The notes below the pieces were generated by a model. The model saw only the letters and a list, made by a program, of their open reading frames with translations, was not told where the DNA came from and did not search any database. A DNA stretch of 64,000 bases from Micromonospora echinospora (GTDB lineage Bacteria > Actinomycetota > Actinomycetes > Mycobacteriales > Micromonosporaceae), in NCBI RefSeq assembly GCF_014203425.1, contig NZ_JACHJC010000001.1:5482001-5546000 (forward strand), written 5' to 3'. A program made the position numbers and the translations under genes. This document shows, one piece after another, positions 27,494 to 35,920 of the stretch; positions within the stretch are counted from its first letter, which is position 1; each line of letters begins with the position of its first letter.

Positions 27494-27936
27494 GCGGCGA
27501 CCTGGCGGCCCGGCAGGCCGAGCTGGTCGCCGCGCTCGTCGCCGGTGGGCCACTGCCGCCCGGCTTCGCCCCCGCGCCGGTCGAGGCGGCCCGCCGGGCG
27601 CTGCTGCGCAAACGCTCCGGCGACGTGGCCCGGCACTGGCCGCTGCTCGCCGCCGGCCTCGGCGCGGACTGGCCGGCGACGTTCACCGCGTGGGCGGACG
27701 GACGGCCGACGAACGGCTCCCTGCGCGACGGCTGGGACCTGGCCCGGAAGCTGAGCGACCAGGGCACGCTGCCGCCGCTGGGCGCGGAGGAGCTGGCCGC
27801 GCGCGAGGCCGCCAGCCACTACGACGGTCACCGCCCACCCCGGCCCCGCCGGATGCCGGCCGTCGCCCGGGCCGGCGGCGCCGTCGCGGCCCAGTTCGCC
27901 GGCCGGGTACGCCTGCTGCGGCCCGCCCCGCGCTGA
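27490..27936 (+). CDS. small MNIO-partner protein (SCO6045-like)
   Basis: 148 residues from a GTG that overlaps the MNIO stop (GTGA). Opening: LAARQAELVAALVAGGPLPPGF, then ALLRKRSGDVARHWPLLAAGLGADWPATFTAWA and GSLRDGWDLARKL; the C-terminus is basic and Pro/Arg-rich. I associate this layout with the SCO6045-like family that follows DUF692 genes in actinobacteria. By analogy with partner proteins of other MNIOs it may present the substrate; that is inference. It is much shorter than DUF2063/MbnC-type partners. Confidence 0.6.
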   Translation: MSGDLAARQAELVAALVAGGPLPPGFAPAPVEAARRALLRKRSGDVARHWPLLAAGLGADWPATFTAWADGRPTNGSLRDGWDLARKLSDQGTLPPLGAEELAAREAASHYDGHRPPRPRRMPAVARAGGAVAAQFAGRVRLLRPAPR

Positions 27937-27968
27937 CACGCGCCCTCCGGTACGGCAGGATCGGGCGT

Positions 27969-28730
27969 ATGGATCTCGGACTCGCCGACCGGGTGTACGT
28001 GCTGACCGGCGCCTCCGGCGGCCTCGGCTTCGCCACCGCCGAACAACTCGTCGCCGACGGCGCCAGGGTGGTCATCGCCGCGCGCGCCCCGGAACGGGTG
28101 GCCGCCGCGATCGAGGCGCTCGGCGACCCGCAGCGGGCGATCGGACTGACCGCCGACCTCGCCGACCCCGGCACCCCGGACCGCCTCGTCGCCGCCGCCC
28201 GCGAACACTTCGGCCGGCTCGACGGCGCGCTGATCTCGGTCGGCGGCCCGCCGCCCGGCACCGCCGCCACTGTCACCGACGAGCAGTGGCGCGAGTCGTT
28301 CGAGACCGTCTTCCTGGGCAGCGTCCGGCTCGCCCGCACGGTGGCCGGGGCGCTCACCGACGGCGGCGCGATCGGTCTGGTGCTGTCCACCTCGGTACGC
28401 GGACCGCTGCCCGGGCTCGGCATCTCCAACGGCCTGCGGCCGGGCCTGGCCGGCGTGGCGAAGGACATGGCCGACGAGTTCGGGCCGCGCGGCGTACGCG
28501 TGGTCAGCCTGTTGCCAGGACGGATCATGACCGACCGCAACCGGGAGCTGCTGGCCGGCTCCGGCGACCCCGAGCGGGCCCGAGCCCAGGCCGAGGCTGC
28601 GATCCCGCTGGGGCGCATCGGCGACCCGGCGGAGTTCGGCCGGGTGGCGGCGTTCCTGCTCTCCCCCGCCGCCGGGTACGTCACAGGGGTGACCGTCCCG
28701 GTCGACGGCGGCGCGCTGCGCGGGCTGTGA
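27969..28730 (+). CDS. SDR-family protein with altered catalytic residues
   Basis: 253 residues. TGASGGLG (residues 13-20) is the cofactor loop and the C-terminal VTGVTVPVDGGALRG is typical of FabG-like SDRs. The expected S-x12-Y-x3-K reads STSVRGPLPGLGISNGLR: the Tyr position holds Ser153 and the Lys position Arg157. The NNAG motif is replaced by ISVGGPPPG. I recall a wider group of SDRs with this pattern, so it may be a separate functional class, not a broken gene. Start ATG 27969; CAGGAT is seven bases upstream. Confidence 0.8.
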   Translation: MDLGLADRVYVLTGASGGLGFATAEQLVADGARVVIAARAPERVAAAIEALGDPQRAIGLTADLADPGTPDRLVAAAREHFGRLDGALISVGGPPPGTAATVTDEQWRESFETVFLGSVRLARTVAGALTDGGAIGLVLSTSVRGPLPGLGISNGLRPGLAGVAKDMADEFGPRGVRVVSLLPGRIMTDRNRELLAGSGDPERARAQAEAAIPLGRIGDPAEFGRVAAFLLSPAAGYVTGVTVPVDGGALRGL

Positions 28731-28736
28731 CCGTGG

Positions 28737-28856
28737 CTGCTGTGAGTCGGCTTTCCGCGACGGTGGGTGCGGTGATTGGGCTTCCCGCCGCCGTTGCGTC
28801 GGTGAGCGTGCTTTCCGCGGCCGTGGCTCCCGTGAACGCGCTTCCCTCGGCGGCTG
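28737..28856. repeat. four degenerate 30-bp tandem repeats
   Basis: Four units at 28737, 28767, 28797 and 28827 share a core like GTGA-N6-GCTTCC-N-GC, with about 60-70% agreement by eye. They fill most of the gap between the SDR stop and the glycosylase start. Frames on both strands stay open because the period is a multiple of three, but no gene is supported. Confidence 0.5.
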
Positions 28857-28917
28857 CGGTGAGCCGGGTGCGGACGGCGGCTCCCGCGGTGGATCGGACA
28901 CCCTGGTCGGTGGGTCG

Positions 28918-29538
28918 GTGAGCGACCGACGGCGGCCGGGCGGTGGACGGCCCGAGGCGGCCCCGGGGCCGGGCACGCCCGCCCGGCGGCACCCACGCCC
29001 CAGCCGCGAACAGCTCGCGGCGGCGGCCGACCGGCTGCTGCCGGACGTCATCGCGCCCGGCCTGGACGTGCTCTTCGTCGGCATCAACCCGGGTCTGTGG
29101 TCGGCTGCGACCGGCTGGCACTTCGCCCGTCCGGGCAACCGGTTCTGGCCCGCCCTGCATCGGGGCGGCTTCACCCCGCGTCTGCTGCACCCCAGCGAGC
29201 AGGACACGCTGCCCGCGCTCGGCCTCGGCATCACCAACATGGTGGCTCGTGCCAGTGCCCGCGCCGACGAGCTGACCGCCACGGAACTTGTCGACGGCGC
29301 CGCCACGCTCACCGCGAAGGTCGAGCGGTACCGGCCACGCTGGGTGGCGGTGGTCGGCGTGACCGCGTACCGGATCGGGTTCACCCGGCCGAAGGCCGGC
29401 TTCGGGCCGCAGCCCGAGACGCTCGGGCCGGCCCGGCTGTGGGTGCTGCCCAACCCCAGCGGCCTGAACGCCCACTTCACCCCGGAGACGCTCGGCGCCG
29501 CGTTCGCCGAGCTGCGTGCCGCGGTCGTGGCGGGTTAG
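28918..29538 (+). CDS. mug: G/U mismatch-specific DNA glycosylase (Mug/TDG family)
   Basis: 206 residues with the uracil-DNA glycosylase fold of the Mug branch: LFVGINPGLWSAATGWHFARPGNRFW (active-site GINPG loop) and LPNPSGLNAHF (minor-groove loop, NPSGLN). It removes uracil or thymine mispaired with guanine and other damaged bases. The N-terminal 30 residues are Pro/Arg-rich and disordered. GTG at 28918; an upstream ribosome site is weak. Confidence 0.88.
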   Translation: MSDRRRPGGGRPEAAPGPGTPARRHPRPSREQLAAAADRLLPDVIAPGLDVLFVGINPGLWSAATGWHFARPGNRFWPALHRGGFTPRLLHPSEQDTLPALGLGITNMVARASARADELTATELVDGAATLTAKVERYRPRWVAVVGVTAYRIGFTRPKAGFGPQPETLGPARLWVLPNPSGLNAHFTPETLGAAFAELRAAVVAG

Positions 29539-29580
29539 GGCTCCGGTCGTCCGGCGCCGGCCGGGTCGCCGCCGGGTCCG

Positions 29581-31575
29581 CTAGTTGGCCGCCGCCGGGG
29601 GCAGTGCCTCGTGGGCGACGTAGGTGCCCATCGGCACCGTGGTGACCACCGGCTCGGGCTGCTCCGCCTCGGCGTGGGGCGTCGGCGAGTCGGTGACCGC
29701 GAACTGGGTGCGGTACAGCTCGGCGTACAGGCCGCCGACGGCCACCAGTTCGTCGTGCCGGCCGCGCTCCACGATCCGGCCCTCGTCGAGCACGAGGATC
29801 TGATCGGCGTCGCGCACTGTGGAGAGCCGGTGCGCGATCACCAGCGCGGTACGCCCGGTCAGCGCCACCGACAGCGCCCGCTGCACCGCCGCCTCGCTCT
29901 CCGAGTCCAGGTGTGCGGTGGCCTCGTCCAGGATCACGATCGACGGGGCTTTGAGCAGCAGCCGGGCGATGGCGATGCGCTGCTTCTCGCCGCCGGAGAA
30001 GCGGTAGCCACGCTCGCCGACTGTCGTGTCGAGCCCGTCCGGCAGCGCCCGGACCAGGTCGGCCACCTGCGCGCCGGCCAGGGCGGCCCAGATCTCGTCG
30101 TCGGTGGCGTCGGGCTTGGCGTAGCGCAGGTTCTCCCGGATGGTCTCGTGGAACAGGTGCGAGTCCTGGGTGACCACACCGATCTCGTCGCGCAGCGAGG
30201 CGAGCGTGGCGTCCCGCACGTCGACGCCACCGACAAGCACCTGGCCCTCGCTGACGTCGTAGATCCGGGAGATCAGCATGGACAGCGTCGACTTGCCGGC
30301 GCCGGAGGGGCCGACAAGGGCCACCATCTGCCCGGGCTCGACGGCGAACGAGACGCCCTTGAGCACCGGCTCGTTCACCGTACGGTCGAGGGTCGAGACC
30401 TCCTCCAGCGACGCGAGTGACACCTCGGCGGCGCTCGGGTAGCGGAAGCGCACGTCGCGGAACTCGACGCGGCCGCTGCGGCGCGGCACCGGCACCGCGT
30501 CGGACTTCTCGGTGATGGACGGGCGCAGGTCGAGCACCTCGAAGACGCGGTCGAACGAGACGAGCGCGCTCATCACGTCGACCCGGACGTTGGAGAGCGC
30601 GGTGAGCGGGCCGTAGAGGCGGGTCAGCAGCAGCGCCAGCTTGACGACGGTGCCGGCGCTGACAGCCCCGGTCACCGCCAGCCAGCCGCCGACCCCGTAG
30701 GTGAGCGCCTGGGCCAGCGACGCGACGAGCAGCATCGCCACGAAGAACGTCCGCGAGTACATCGCGGACTGGATGCCGATGTCGCGCACCCGCTCGGCCC
30801 GGCGGGCGAACCGGTCGGCCTCGACCTCCGGCGCGCCGAACAGCTTGACCAGCAGCGCTCCGGCCACGCCGAACCGCTCGGTCATTGTCGCGTTCATCTT
30901 GGCGTCGAGGTTGTACGACTCGCGGGTGATCTCGGCCAGCCGCCGGCCCACCCGGCGGGCCGGGATGATGAAGATCGGCAGCAGCACCAGCGCCAGCACG
31001 GTGATCTGCCAGGACAGCACGAGCATCGCGGCGGCGGTGAGCACGAGCTGGATGACGTTGCTGACCACGCCGGACAGCGTCGAGGTGAACGCCCGCTGCG
31101 CGCCGAGCACGTCGTTGTTGAGCCGGCTCACGAGCGCGCCGGTCTGCGTGCGGGTGAAGAACTGCAGCGGCATCCGCTGGACGTGGTCGTAGACCCGGGT
31201 GCGCAGGTCGAGGATGATGCCCTCGCCGATGCGGGCCGAATACCACCGCTGGACCAGGGAGAAGAGAGCGTCGGCCACGGCGAGCGCGGCGATGATCAGG
31301 GCGAGCCGGACCACTGTCGCGCGGGCGTCCGGGCCGGCCCCGGCGATCGCGTCGATGACGTCGCCGGCGAGCAGCGGGGTGGCCACGCCGATGACCGCGG
31401 CGACGATCACGGTGATCAGGAAGACGACGATGTCACGCCGGTAGGGCTGGGCGAACGCGACGATCCGCCGGGCGGTGCCGCGCTTGAGCTCGTGGGCGGA
31501 GACCTCGTCCCGGTTACGCAGCGACCGGAGCATGCTCCAGCCGCCCATGCCGCCGCCGGCCATCGGGTGGGACAC
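29581..31575 (-). CDS. ABC exporter, fused permease and ATPase
   Basis: 664 residues, a half-transporter: six membrane helices (about 45-325), then an ATPase with Walker A GPSGAGKS (near 430), signature FSGGEKQR, Walker B IVILDEAT and H-loop AHRLST. The signature begins FSGGE in place of LSGGQ. A 40-residue Pro/Glu/Thr tail follows. It forms a homodimer or a heterodimer with another half; substrate could be lipid, peptide or drug. GTG 31575 has an excellent GGAGGTGA site. Confidence 0.9.
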   Translation of the reverse strand: MSHPMAGGGMGGWSMLRSLRNRDEVSAHELKRGTARRIVAFAQPYRRDIVVFLITVIVAAVIGVATPLLAGDVIDAIAGAGPDARATVVRLALIIAALAVADALFSLVQRWYSARIGEGIILDLRTRVYDHVQRMPLQFFTRTQTGALVSRLNNDVLGAQRAFTSTLSGVVSNVIQLVLTAAAMLVLSWQITVLALVLLPIFIIPARRVGRRLAEITRESYNLDAKMNATMTERFGVAGALLVKLFGAPEVEADRFARRAERVRDIGIQSAMYSRTFFVAMLLVASLAQALTYGVGGWLAVTGAVSAGTVVKLALLLTRLYGPLTALSNVRVDVMSALVSFDRVFEVLDLRPSITEKSDAVPVPRRSGRVEFRDVRFRYPSAAEVSLASLEEVSTLDRTVNEPVLKGVSFAVEPGQMVALVGPSGAGKSTLSMLISRIYDVSEGQVLVGGVDVRDATLASLRDEIGVVTQDSHLFHETIRENLRYAKPDATDDEIWAALAGAQVADLVRALPDGLDTTVGERGYRFSGGEKQRIAIARLLLKAPSIVILDEATAHLDSESEAAVQRALSVALTGRTALVIAHRLSTVRDADQILVLDEGRIVERGRHDELVAVGGLYAELYRTQFAVTDSPTPHAEAEQPEPVVTTVPMGTYVAHEALPPAAAN

Positions 31576-31699
31576 GCGTCACCTCCGGGTCGTCAGGCAG
31601 CATGAATCGTCGGAGTCCATTCTCCAGACGCCTGTGACAACCTCGCGAGTAACCCAGTTCTTCCCGAACGGTCCTTACGAAATCGCGCTTCCGGGCCGG

Positions 31700-32467
31700 C
31701 TACTCGCCCCGGCCGGCCAGGTCCCGGATGCGCCGGGTCTGCGCCTCCCGCTCGGCGCGCTGCTGCTCGGCGTGCGAACGGTTGGCCGCGCCCGCCAGGA
31801 GCGCCTTGATCTCGACGATCGCGTCCCGGTTGTTGGCGAGCAGCCCGGCCGACAGGTCACGCACCGCGGCGTCCAGCTCGTCATTCGGCACCACGAGCGT
31901 GGCCAGGCCGATCCGGTCCGCCTCGGCGGCGTCCATCCGGCGGCCGGTGGCGCAGATCTCCAGGGCACGCGAATAGCCGACCAGCTCGACCAGGCGGCGC
32001 GTGCCGGCCAGATCGGGCACCAGGCCGAGCGTCACCTCGGCCATCGAGAGCTTGGCGTCGGCGGCGAGCACACGCATGTCGCAGGCGAGCGCGAGCTGGA
32101 AACCGGCGCCGATGGCGTGGCCCTGCACCGCGGCGATCGACACGACGTCCGGCCGGTGCAGCCAGGTGAAGCCGCCCTGGTATTCGACGATCCGGTCGGC
32201 GCATTCCGCCTCCGGGAGCGCGGCCAGTTCGGCGAAGGAACCCGGCCCGGTGGCACCGGCGACCGCCAGGTCCAGGCCCGCGGAGAAGGCTCGCCCCTCG
32301 CCGCGTACGACGACCACGCGGACGTCGCCGGGCAGGTCGCGGGAGAAGTCGCTCATCGCGCGCCACATCGCCGGGGTCTGCGCGTTGAGCACGTCGGGCC
32401 GGCACAACGTCACCGTCGCGACCGGCCCGTCGCAGTCGAAGCGCACTCCGGTCGTCTCGGCGGTCAC
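31700..32467 (-). CDS. enoyl-CoA hydratase/isomerase family protein
   Basis: About 255 residues of the crotonase fold. The oxyanion-hole segments AFSAGLDL and GHAIGAGFQLALACDM are present; MAEVTLGLVPDLAGTRRL contains the first catalytic Glu position, while the second is Asp (VPDLAGT). It acts on an acyl-CoA in fatty-acid or amino-acid breakdown. The GTG start at 32467 is a best guess. The HTH gene ends 46 bases upstream on the same strand. Confidence 0.85.
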   Translation of the reverse strand: MTAETTGVRFDCDGPVATVTLCRPDVLNAQTPAMWRAMSDFSRDLPGDVRVVVVRGEGRAFSAGLDLAVAGATGPGSFAELAALPEAECADRIVEYQGGFTWLHRPDVVSIAAVQGHAIGAGFQLALACDMRVLAADAKLSMAEVTLGLVPDLAGTRRLVELVGYSRALEICATGRRMDAAEADRIGLATLVVPNDELDAAVRDLSAGLLANNRDAIVEIKALLAGAANRSHAEQQRAEREAQTRRIRDLAGRGE

Positions 32468-32513
32468 CGGACGGCCCGGAACATTGCGCTGATGGACGAC
32501 GCTGGGCGGCGGG

Positions 32514-32741
32514 TCACGCCTTCTTCCGGCGCCGGGCGCCGCCGCGCTGCCGCAGCTGCACGCCGGATTCGGTGAGCACACGGTGGATGAACCCGTAGGA
32601 ACGGCCCGTCGAGGCCGCCAGAGCACGGATGCTCTCACCCCCGGTGTACCGCTTTACCAGGTCTTTGGCGAGCGTCTGACGCTCGGCCCCGACGATCCGG
32701 CGACCCTTCTCAGTGCTGGTGGCTGTGCCGGTGGCTGCCAT
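32514..32741 (-). CDS. small helix-turn-helix protein
   Basis: 75 residues: a basic N-terminus, then LAKDLVKRYTGGESIRALAASTGRSYGFIHRVLTESGV, a resolvase-like helix-turn-helix, and a basic RQRGGARRRKKA tail. Very similar small HTH proteins are conserved across Streptomyces and relatives, often near an enoyl-CoA hydratase gene (my recollection). Probably a DNA-binding protein; targets unknown. GAGGGATC is upstream of the ATG. Confidence 0.8.
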   Translation of the reverse strand: MAATGTATSTEKGRRIVGAERQTLAKDLVKRYTGGESIRALAASTGRSYGFIHRVLTESGVQLRQRGGARRRKKA

Positions 32742-32924
32742 GCTGATCCCTCACGTCCCAGACTGTGCGGTTCGGATACGGTCCCACCTATTAGACCGCC
32801 TCGGACGATCATGCGCCAGATATCAACTATTCGCCAACCGACACGCTACGCAATGTCAGCTTCCCGATAGAGTGATCCTTCCGACCGGCTGATCCGTACC
32901 GGCCCGCCCGACGAGCCCCTCCGC

Positions 32925-33093
32925 GGCAGTTCGGCGAGGTGGCGGCATCGCAGCGGGTGGACGGCCCCACGCCCGCCCGGTGACCGGCCGTCCATGCCGG
33001 CGAAAGCACGAGAGGTGCCGCCAACCGGCCCACCGATCGACAGGCGACGATTCGCTTCGCGCCACTTCGGCGAAGTGGCGGCATCCTCCCGCA
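32925..33093. repeat. partial copies of a palindromic repeat family
   Basis: The gap 32742-33290 contains no supported gene. TTCGGCGAGGTGGCGGCATCGC (from 32930) and CACTTCGGCGAAGTGGCGGC (from 33063) are related to the right arm of the 77-bp element that follows. The region between them has short CCGG-rich palindromes. ORFs here on the minus strand are read through these repeats. Confidence 0.5.
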
Positions 33094-33170
33094 TGATCGA
33101 CACCACTTCCCGGAAGTGGCTGCATCACCGCGCTCCGGACACCTCCACTTCGGCGAACTGGTGTGGATCA
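33094..33170. repeat. 77-bp palindromic (REP-like) element, copy A
   Basis: Begins TGATCGACACCA and ends TGGTGTGGATCA; the two arms of about 27 bp are imperfect inverted repeats around a GC-rich centre. The same 77-bp length, ends and about three quarters of the bases recur at 43837-43913. Confidence 0.7.
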
Positions 33171-33290
33171 TGCGGATGGTGCGTGCGCGGGGAAGGCCAC
33201 CAAGGCAGTCCGGCGGGCCGAGCCGGCGAGCGGGGTCCGGTGGCTTGGGTGCGCTGGGACGACCGGTGTGACGGGCCGTATCGTGCTCGG

Positions 33291-33896
33291 GTGATTGACG
33301 TGATCACGGCCGCGGTGGGTGCTGCCGGTGTCTTCGCCGCCACGAACCTCGACGACATCGTCGTGCTCACCGTGCTGTTCGTAGCTGCCCGGCACAGCGG
33401 CCGCCCCCGGCCGTGGCAGATCGTCGCCGGGCAGTACGCGGGTATCGGCGCGCTCGTCGCGATCGCGGTGGTGGCCGCCGCCGGGCTGCTCGTGGTGCCG
33501 GACCCGTGGCCCGGCCTGCTCGGGCTGCTGCCGATCGGGCTCGGCATCCGCGCGTTGCTGTCCCGCGCCGACGACGACGAGCCGCCGCCGGCGGTGGTCG
33601 GCAGCCTGCTGGGCGTCGCCGGGGTGACCGTGGCGAACGGCGCGGACAACATCGCCGTCTACGTACCGGTGTTCCGCTCCCTCGACCCGGCCACCGGTCT
33701 GGTCTGGCTGCTGGTGTTCGCGCTGCTGGTGGCCGTGTGGTGCGCGGTCGCCGCAGCACTCGGCGGGCACCCCCGGGTGGTGGCCCTGGTCGGCCGCGCC
33801 GGCCACTGGCTGGTCCCGGTGATCTTCATCGTCATCGGCGCGACCATCCTGCTCACCTCCGGCGTCCTCCCCCACCTGGCCGCCCTCCTGACCTGA
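33291..33896 (+). CDS. CadD-like cadmium resistance family transporter
   Basis: 201 residues and about six membrane segments. GVFAATNLDDIVVLTVLF (first helix with the N-x-D-D motif) and NGADNIAVYVPVF (fourth helix) form the internally repeated acidic motif of the Cad/LysE-like family. It is expected to export a metal ion; specificity is not proven. GTG 33291, six bases after TATCGT, probably leaderless. Confidence 0.82.
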   Translation: MIDVITAAVGAAGVFAATNLDDIVVLTVLFVAARHSGRPRPWQIVAGQYAGIGALVAIAVVAAAGLLVVPDPWPGLLGLLPIGLGIRALLSRADDDEPPPAVVGSLLGVAGVTVANGADNIAVYVPVFRSLDPATGLVWLLVFALLVAVWCAVAAALGGHPRVVALVGRAGHWLVPVIFIVIGATILLTSGVLPHLAALLT

Positions 33897-33971
33897 CCGG
33901 CACTCCGGCCGCCCGGCCAACCGACCCAGCCCCGCTCAGCCCGGCGCGGCACGGCCCCTACCCGACCCGTC

Positions 33972-34026
33972 GATCATGAGGTTGACGGCGATGTGGATCT
34001 CCAGCGGTGCCGCCAACCTCATGATC
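33972..34026. terminator. long inverted repeat between convergent genes
   Basis: GATCATGAGGTTGACGGCG / TGCCGCCAACCTCATGATC, 19-bp arms with two mismatches and a 17-bp centre. It lies between the CadD-like gene and the ABC-F gene, which converge. It can act as a bidirectional terminator or be another mobile palindrome; there is no T-tract. Confidence 0.5.
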
Positions 34027-34065
34027 AACGAGGAAGAGGTCGGGGAAGGCCGACCACGAGCGAGG

Positions 34066-35673
34066 TCAGGCCAGCTCTACCAGTTCCAGCAGGTCGTCGG
34101 ACCAGGCGTCCTCGTCGCCGTCGGGCAGCAGGATGGCGCGGTCCGGCTTGAGCGCGCTGACCGCGCCCGGGTCGTGCGTGACCAGCACGATCGCGCCCGG
34201 GTAGCGGGCGATCGCGTCGAGCACCTGCTCGCGGCTGACCGGGTCGAGGTTGTTCGTCGGCTCGTCCAGCAGCAGCACGTTGGCGCCGGAGCAGACCAGC
34301 GTGGCCAGCGCCAGCCGGGTCTTCTCGCCGCCGGAGAGCACGCCGGCCGGCTTGTCCACGTCCTCGCCGGAGAACAGGAACGCGCCGAGGATCTTGCGCA
34401 GGTCGGTGTCGGTCTGATCCGACGCGGCGCTGCGCATGTGCTCCAGGATCGTCCGGTCCACGTCGAGCGTCTCGTGCTCCTGGGCGTAGTAGCCCAGCCG
34501 CAGCCCGTGCCCGGGGCGCACCTCGCCGGTGTCCGGTTCCAGCAGCCCGCCGAGCATCCGCAGCAGCGTGGTCTTGCCGGCGCCGTTGAGGCCGAGGATG
34601 GCCACCCGGGAACCGCGGTCCACCGCCACGTCGACGTCGGTGAAGATCTCCAGCGACCCGTACGACTTGGACAGGCCGGTGGCGGTCAGCGGCGTCTTGC
34701 CGCACGGGGCGGGGCTCGGGAACCGTACCTTGGCGACCTTGTCCGCGACGCGGACCTCGTCCAGGCCGGAGAGCAGCCGCTCGGCGCGCCGGGCCATGTT
34801 CTGCGCGGCGACGGTCTTGGTGGCCTTGGCCCGCATCTTGTCCGCCTGCGCCATCAGCGCGCCGGCCTTCTTCTCGGCGTTGGCCCGCTCCCGGCGGCGG
34901 CGCCGCTCGTCGGTCTCCCGCGCCTCCAGGTACGCCTTCCAGCCCAGGTTGTACGTGTCGACCACGGACCGGGTGGCGTCCAGGAACCAGACCTTGTTGA
35001 CCACTGCCTCCAGCAGCGAGGCGTCGTGGGAGATCACGATCAGGCCGCCCTTGTGGTTGGCGAGGAAGCCGCGCAGCCAGGTGATCGAGTCGGCGTCGAG
35101 GTGGTTCGTGGGCTCGTCGAGCAGCAGGATGCCGCCGCCGTTCTCCCCGGCGTCGCGGAACAGGATCCGGGCCAGCTCGATGCGGCGGCGCTGACCGCCG
35201 GAGAGCGTGCCGATGGTCTGCGCCAGGGCGCGGTCGGGCAGGCCGAGGTTGGCGCAGATCCGGGCCGCCTCGGCCTCGGCCGCGTAGCCGCCGAGTGAGG
35301 CGAACTGGTCCTCCAGCGCGCCGTAGCGGCGGACCAGCCGCTCGTCGTCGGCGCCCTCGGCGAGCTTGTTCTCCAGGTCCTTCATCTGCGCCATGAGCAC
35401 ATCCAGGCCACGGGCGGAGAGCACCCGGTCCCGGCCGGTGACGTCCAGGTCGCCGGTACGTGGGTCCTGCGGCAGGTAGCCGATGGCGCTGCGCCTGTCG
35501 ATCTGGCCGCCGTACGGCTGGCCCTCCCCGGCGAGCACCTTGAGTGTGGTGGTCTTGCCGGCGCCGTTGCGGCCGACCAGGCCGATCCGGTCCCCCGGCT
35601 GCACCCGCAGGGTGGTGTCGGACAGCAGGATCCGGGAACCGGCGCGCAGTTCGAGGCCGGTGGCAGTGATCAT
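34066..35673 (-). CDS. ABC-F family ATPase
   Basis: 535 residues with two ABC domains and no membrane part. Domain 1: GRNGAGKT, LSGGQRRR, LLLDEPTNHLD. Domain 2: GLNGAGKT, LSGGEKTR, LLLDEPTNNLD. Between them is a charged linker (residues about 240-300, RRRRERANAEKKAGALM) that reaches into the ribosome in this family. ABC-F proteins rescue or regulate ribosomes, and some give antibiotic resistance. The sequence looks like the housekeeping actinobacterial type. A hairpin in the leader suggests attenuation. ATG 35673. Confidence 0.9.
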   Translation of the reverse strand: MITATGLELRAGSRILLSDTTLRVQPGDRIGLVGRNGAGKTTTLKVLAGEGQPYGGQIDRRSAIGYLPQDPRTGDLDVTGRDRVLSARGLDVLMAQMKDLENKLAEGADDERLVRRYGALEDQFASLGGYAAEAEAARICANLGLPDRALAQTIGTLSGGQRRRIELARILFRDAGENGGGILLLDEPTNHLDADSITWLRGFLANHKGGLIVISHDASLLEAVVNKVWFLDATRSVVDTYNLGWKAYLEARETDERRRRRERANAEKKAGALMAQADKMRAKATKTVAAQNMARRAERLLSGLDEVRVADKVAKVRFPSPAPCGKTPLTATGLSKSYGSLEIFTDVDVAVDRGSRVAILGLNGAGKTTLLRMLGGLLEPDTGEVRPGHGLRLGYYAQEHETLDVDRTILEHMRSAASDQTDTDLRKILGAFLFSGEDVDKPAGVLSGGEKTRLALATLVCSGANVLLLDEPTNNLDPVSREQVLDAIARYPGAIVLVTHDPGAVSALKPDRAILLPDGDEDAWSDDLLELVELA

Positions 35674-35724
35674 TTCGGAGTACTCGCTCTCGGGTCCGGA
35701 AGGGCTGACTCAGGGCACGCGAAA

Positions 35725-35755
35725 GCGCCGGCGGGTGGTGATTTCCCGTCGGCGC
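35725..35755 (-). promoter_or_regulatory. terminator-like hairpin in the ABC-F leader
   Basis: On the minus strand, GCGCCGACGGG and CCCGCCGGCGC pair (one mismatch, nine-base loop) and are followed by TTTC. The hairpin lies about 50 bases upstream of the ABC-F start and could act as a transcription attenuator, as in several antibiotic-induced ABC-F genes. Confidence 0.45.
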
Positions 35756-35920
35756 GGGGCCGTTCAGCCTTCGCAGCGCAGCACGGGAGCAAGTGTACCG
35801 GGCCCCGCGGGCCCCTTCCGCCGGATTACCGGGCAAGATCATCGGGTACCGAGAACGCCGTCCGGACCCGGTCCGGTACCGCAACCACCACAAACGGACA
35901 CATCGGTGATCGGGGTCAAC

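Noticed and set aside
28286..28921. Open frame reading through the end of the SDR gene and the 30-bp repeats
   Set aside because: Off-frame to the SDR and composition is repeat-driven.
32827..33171. Minus-strand ORFs of 86-114 codons in the 33-kb gap
   Set aside because: They run through the palindromic repeat family, show odd Cys/Trp/Arg composition and have no ribosome site; treated as repeat DNA.
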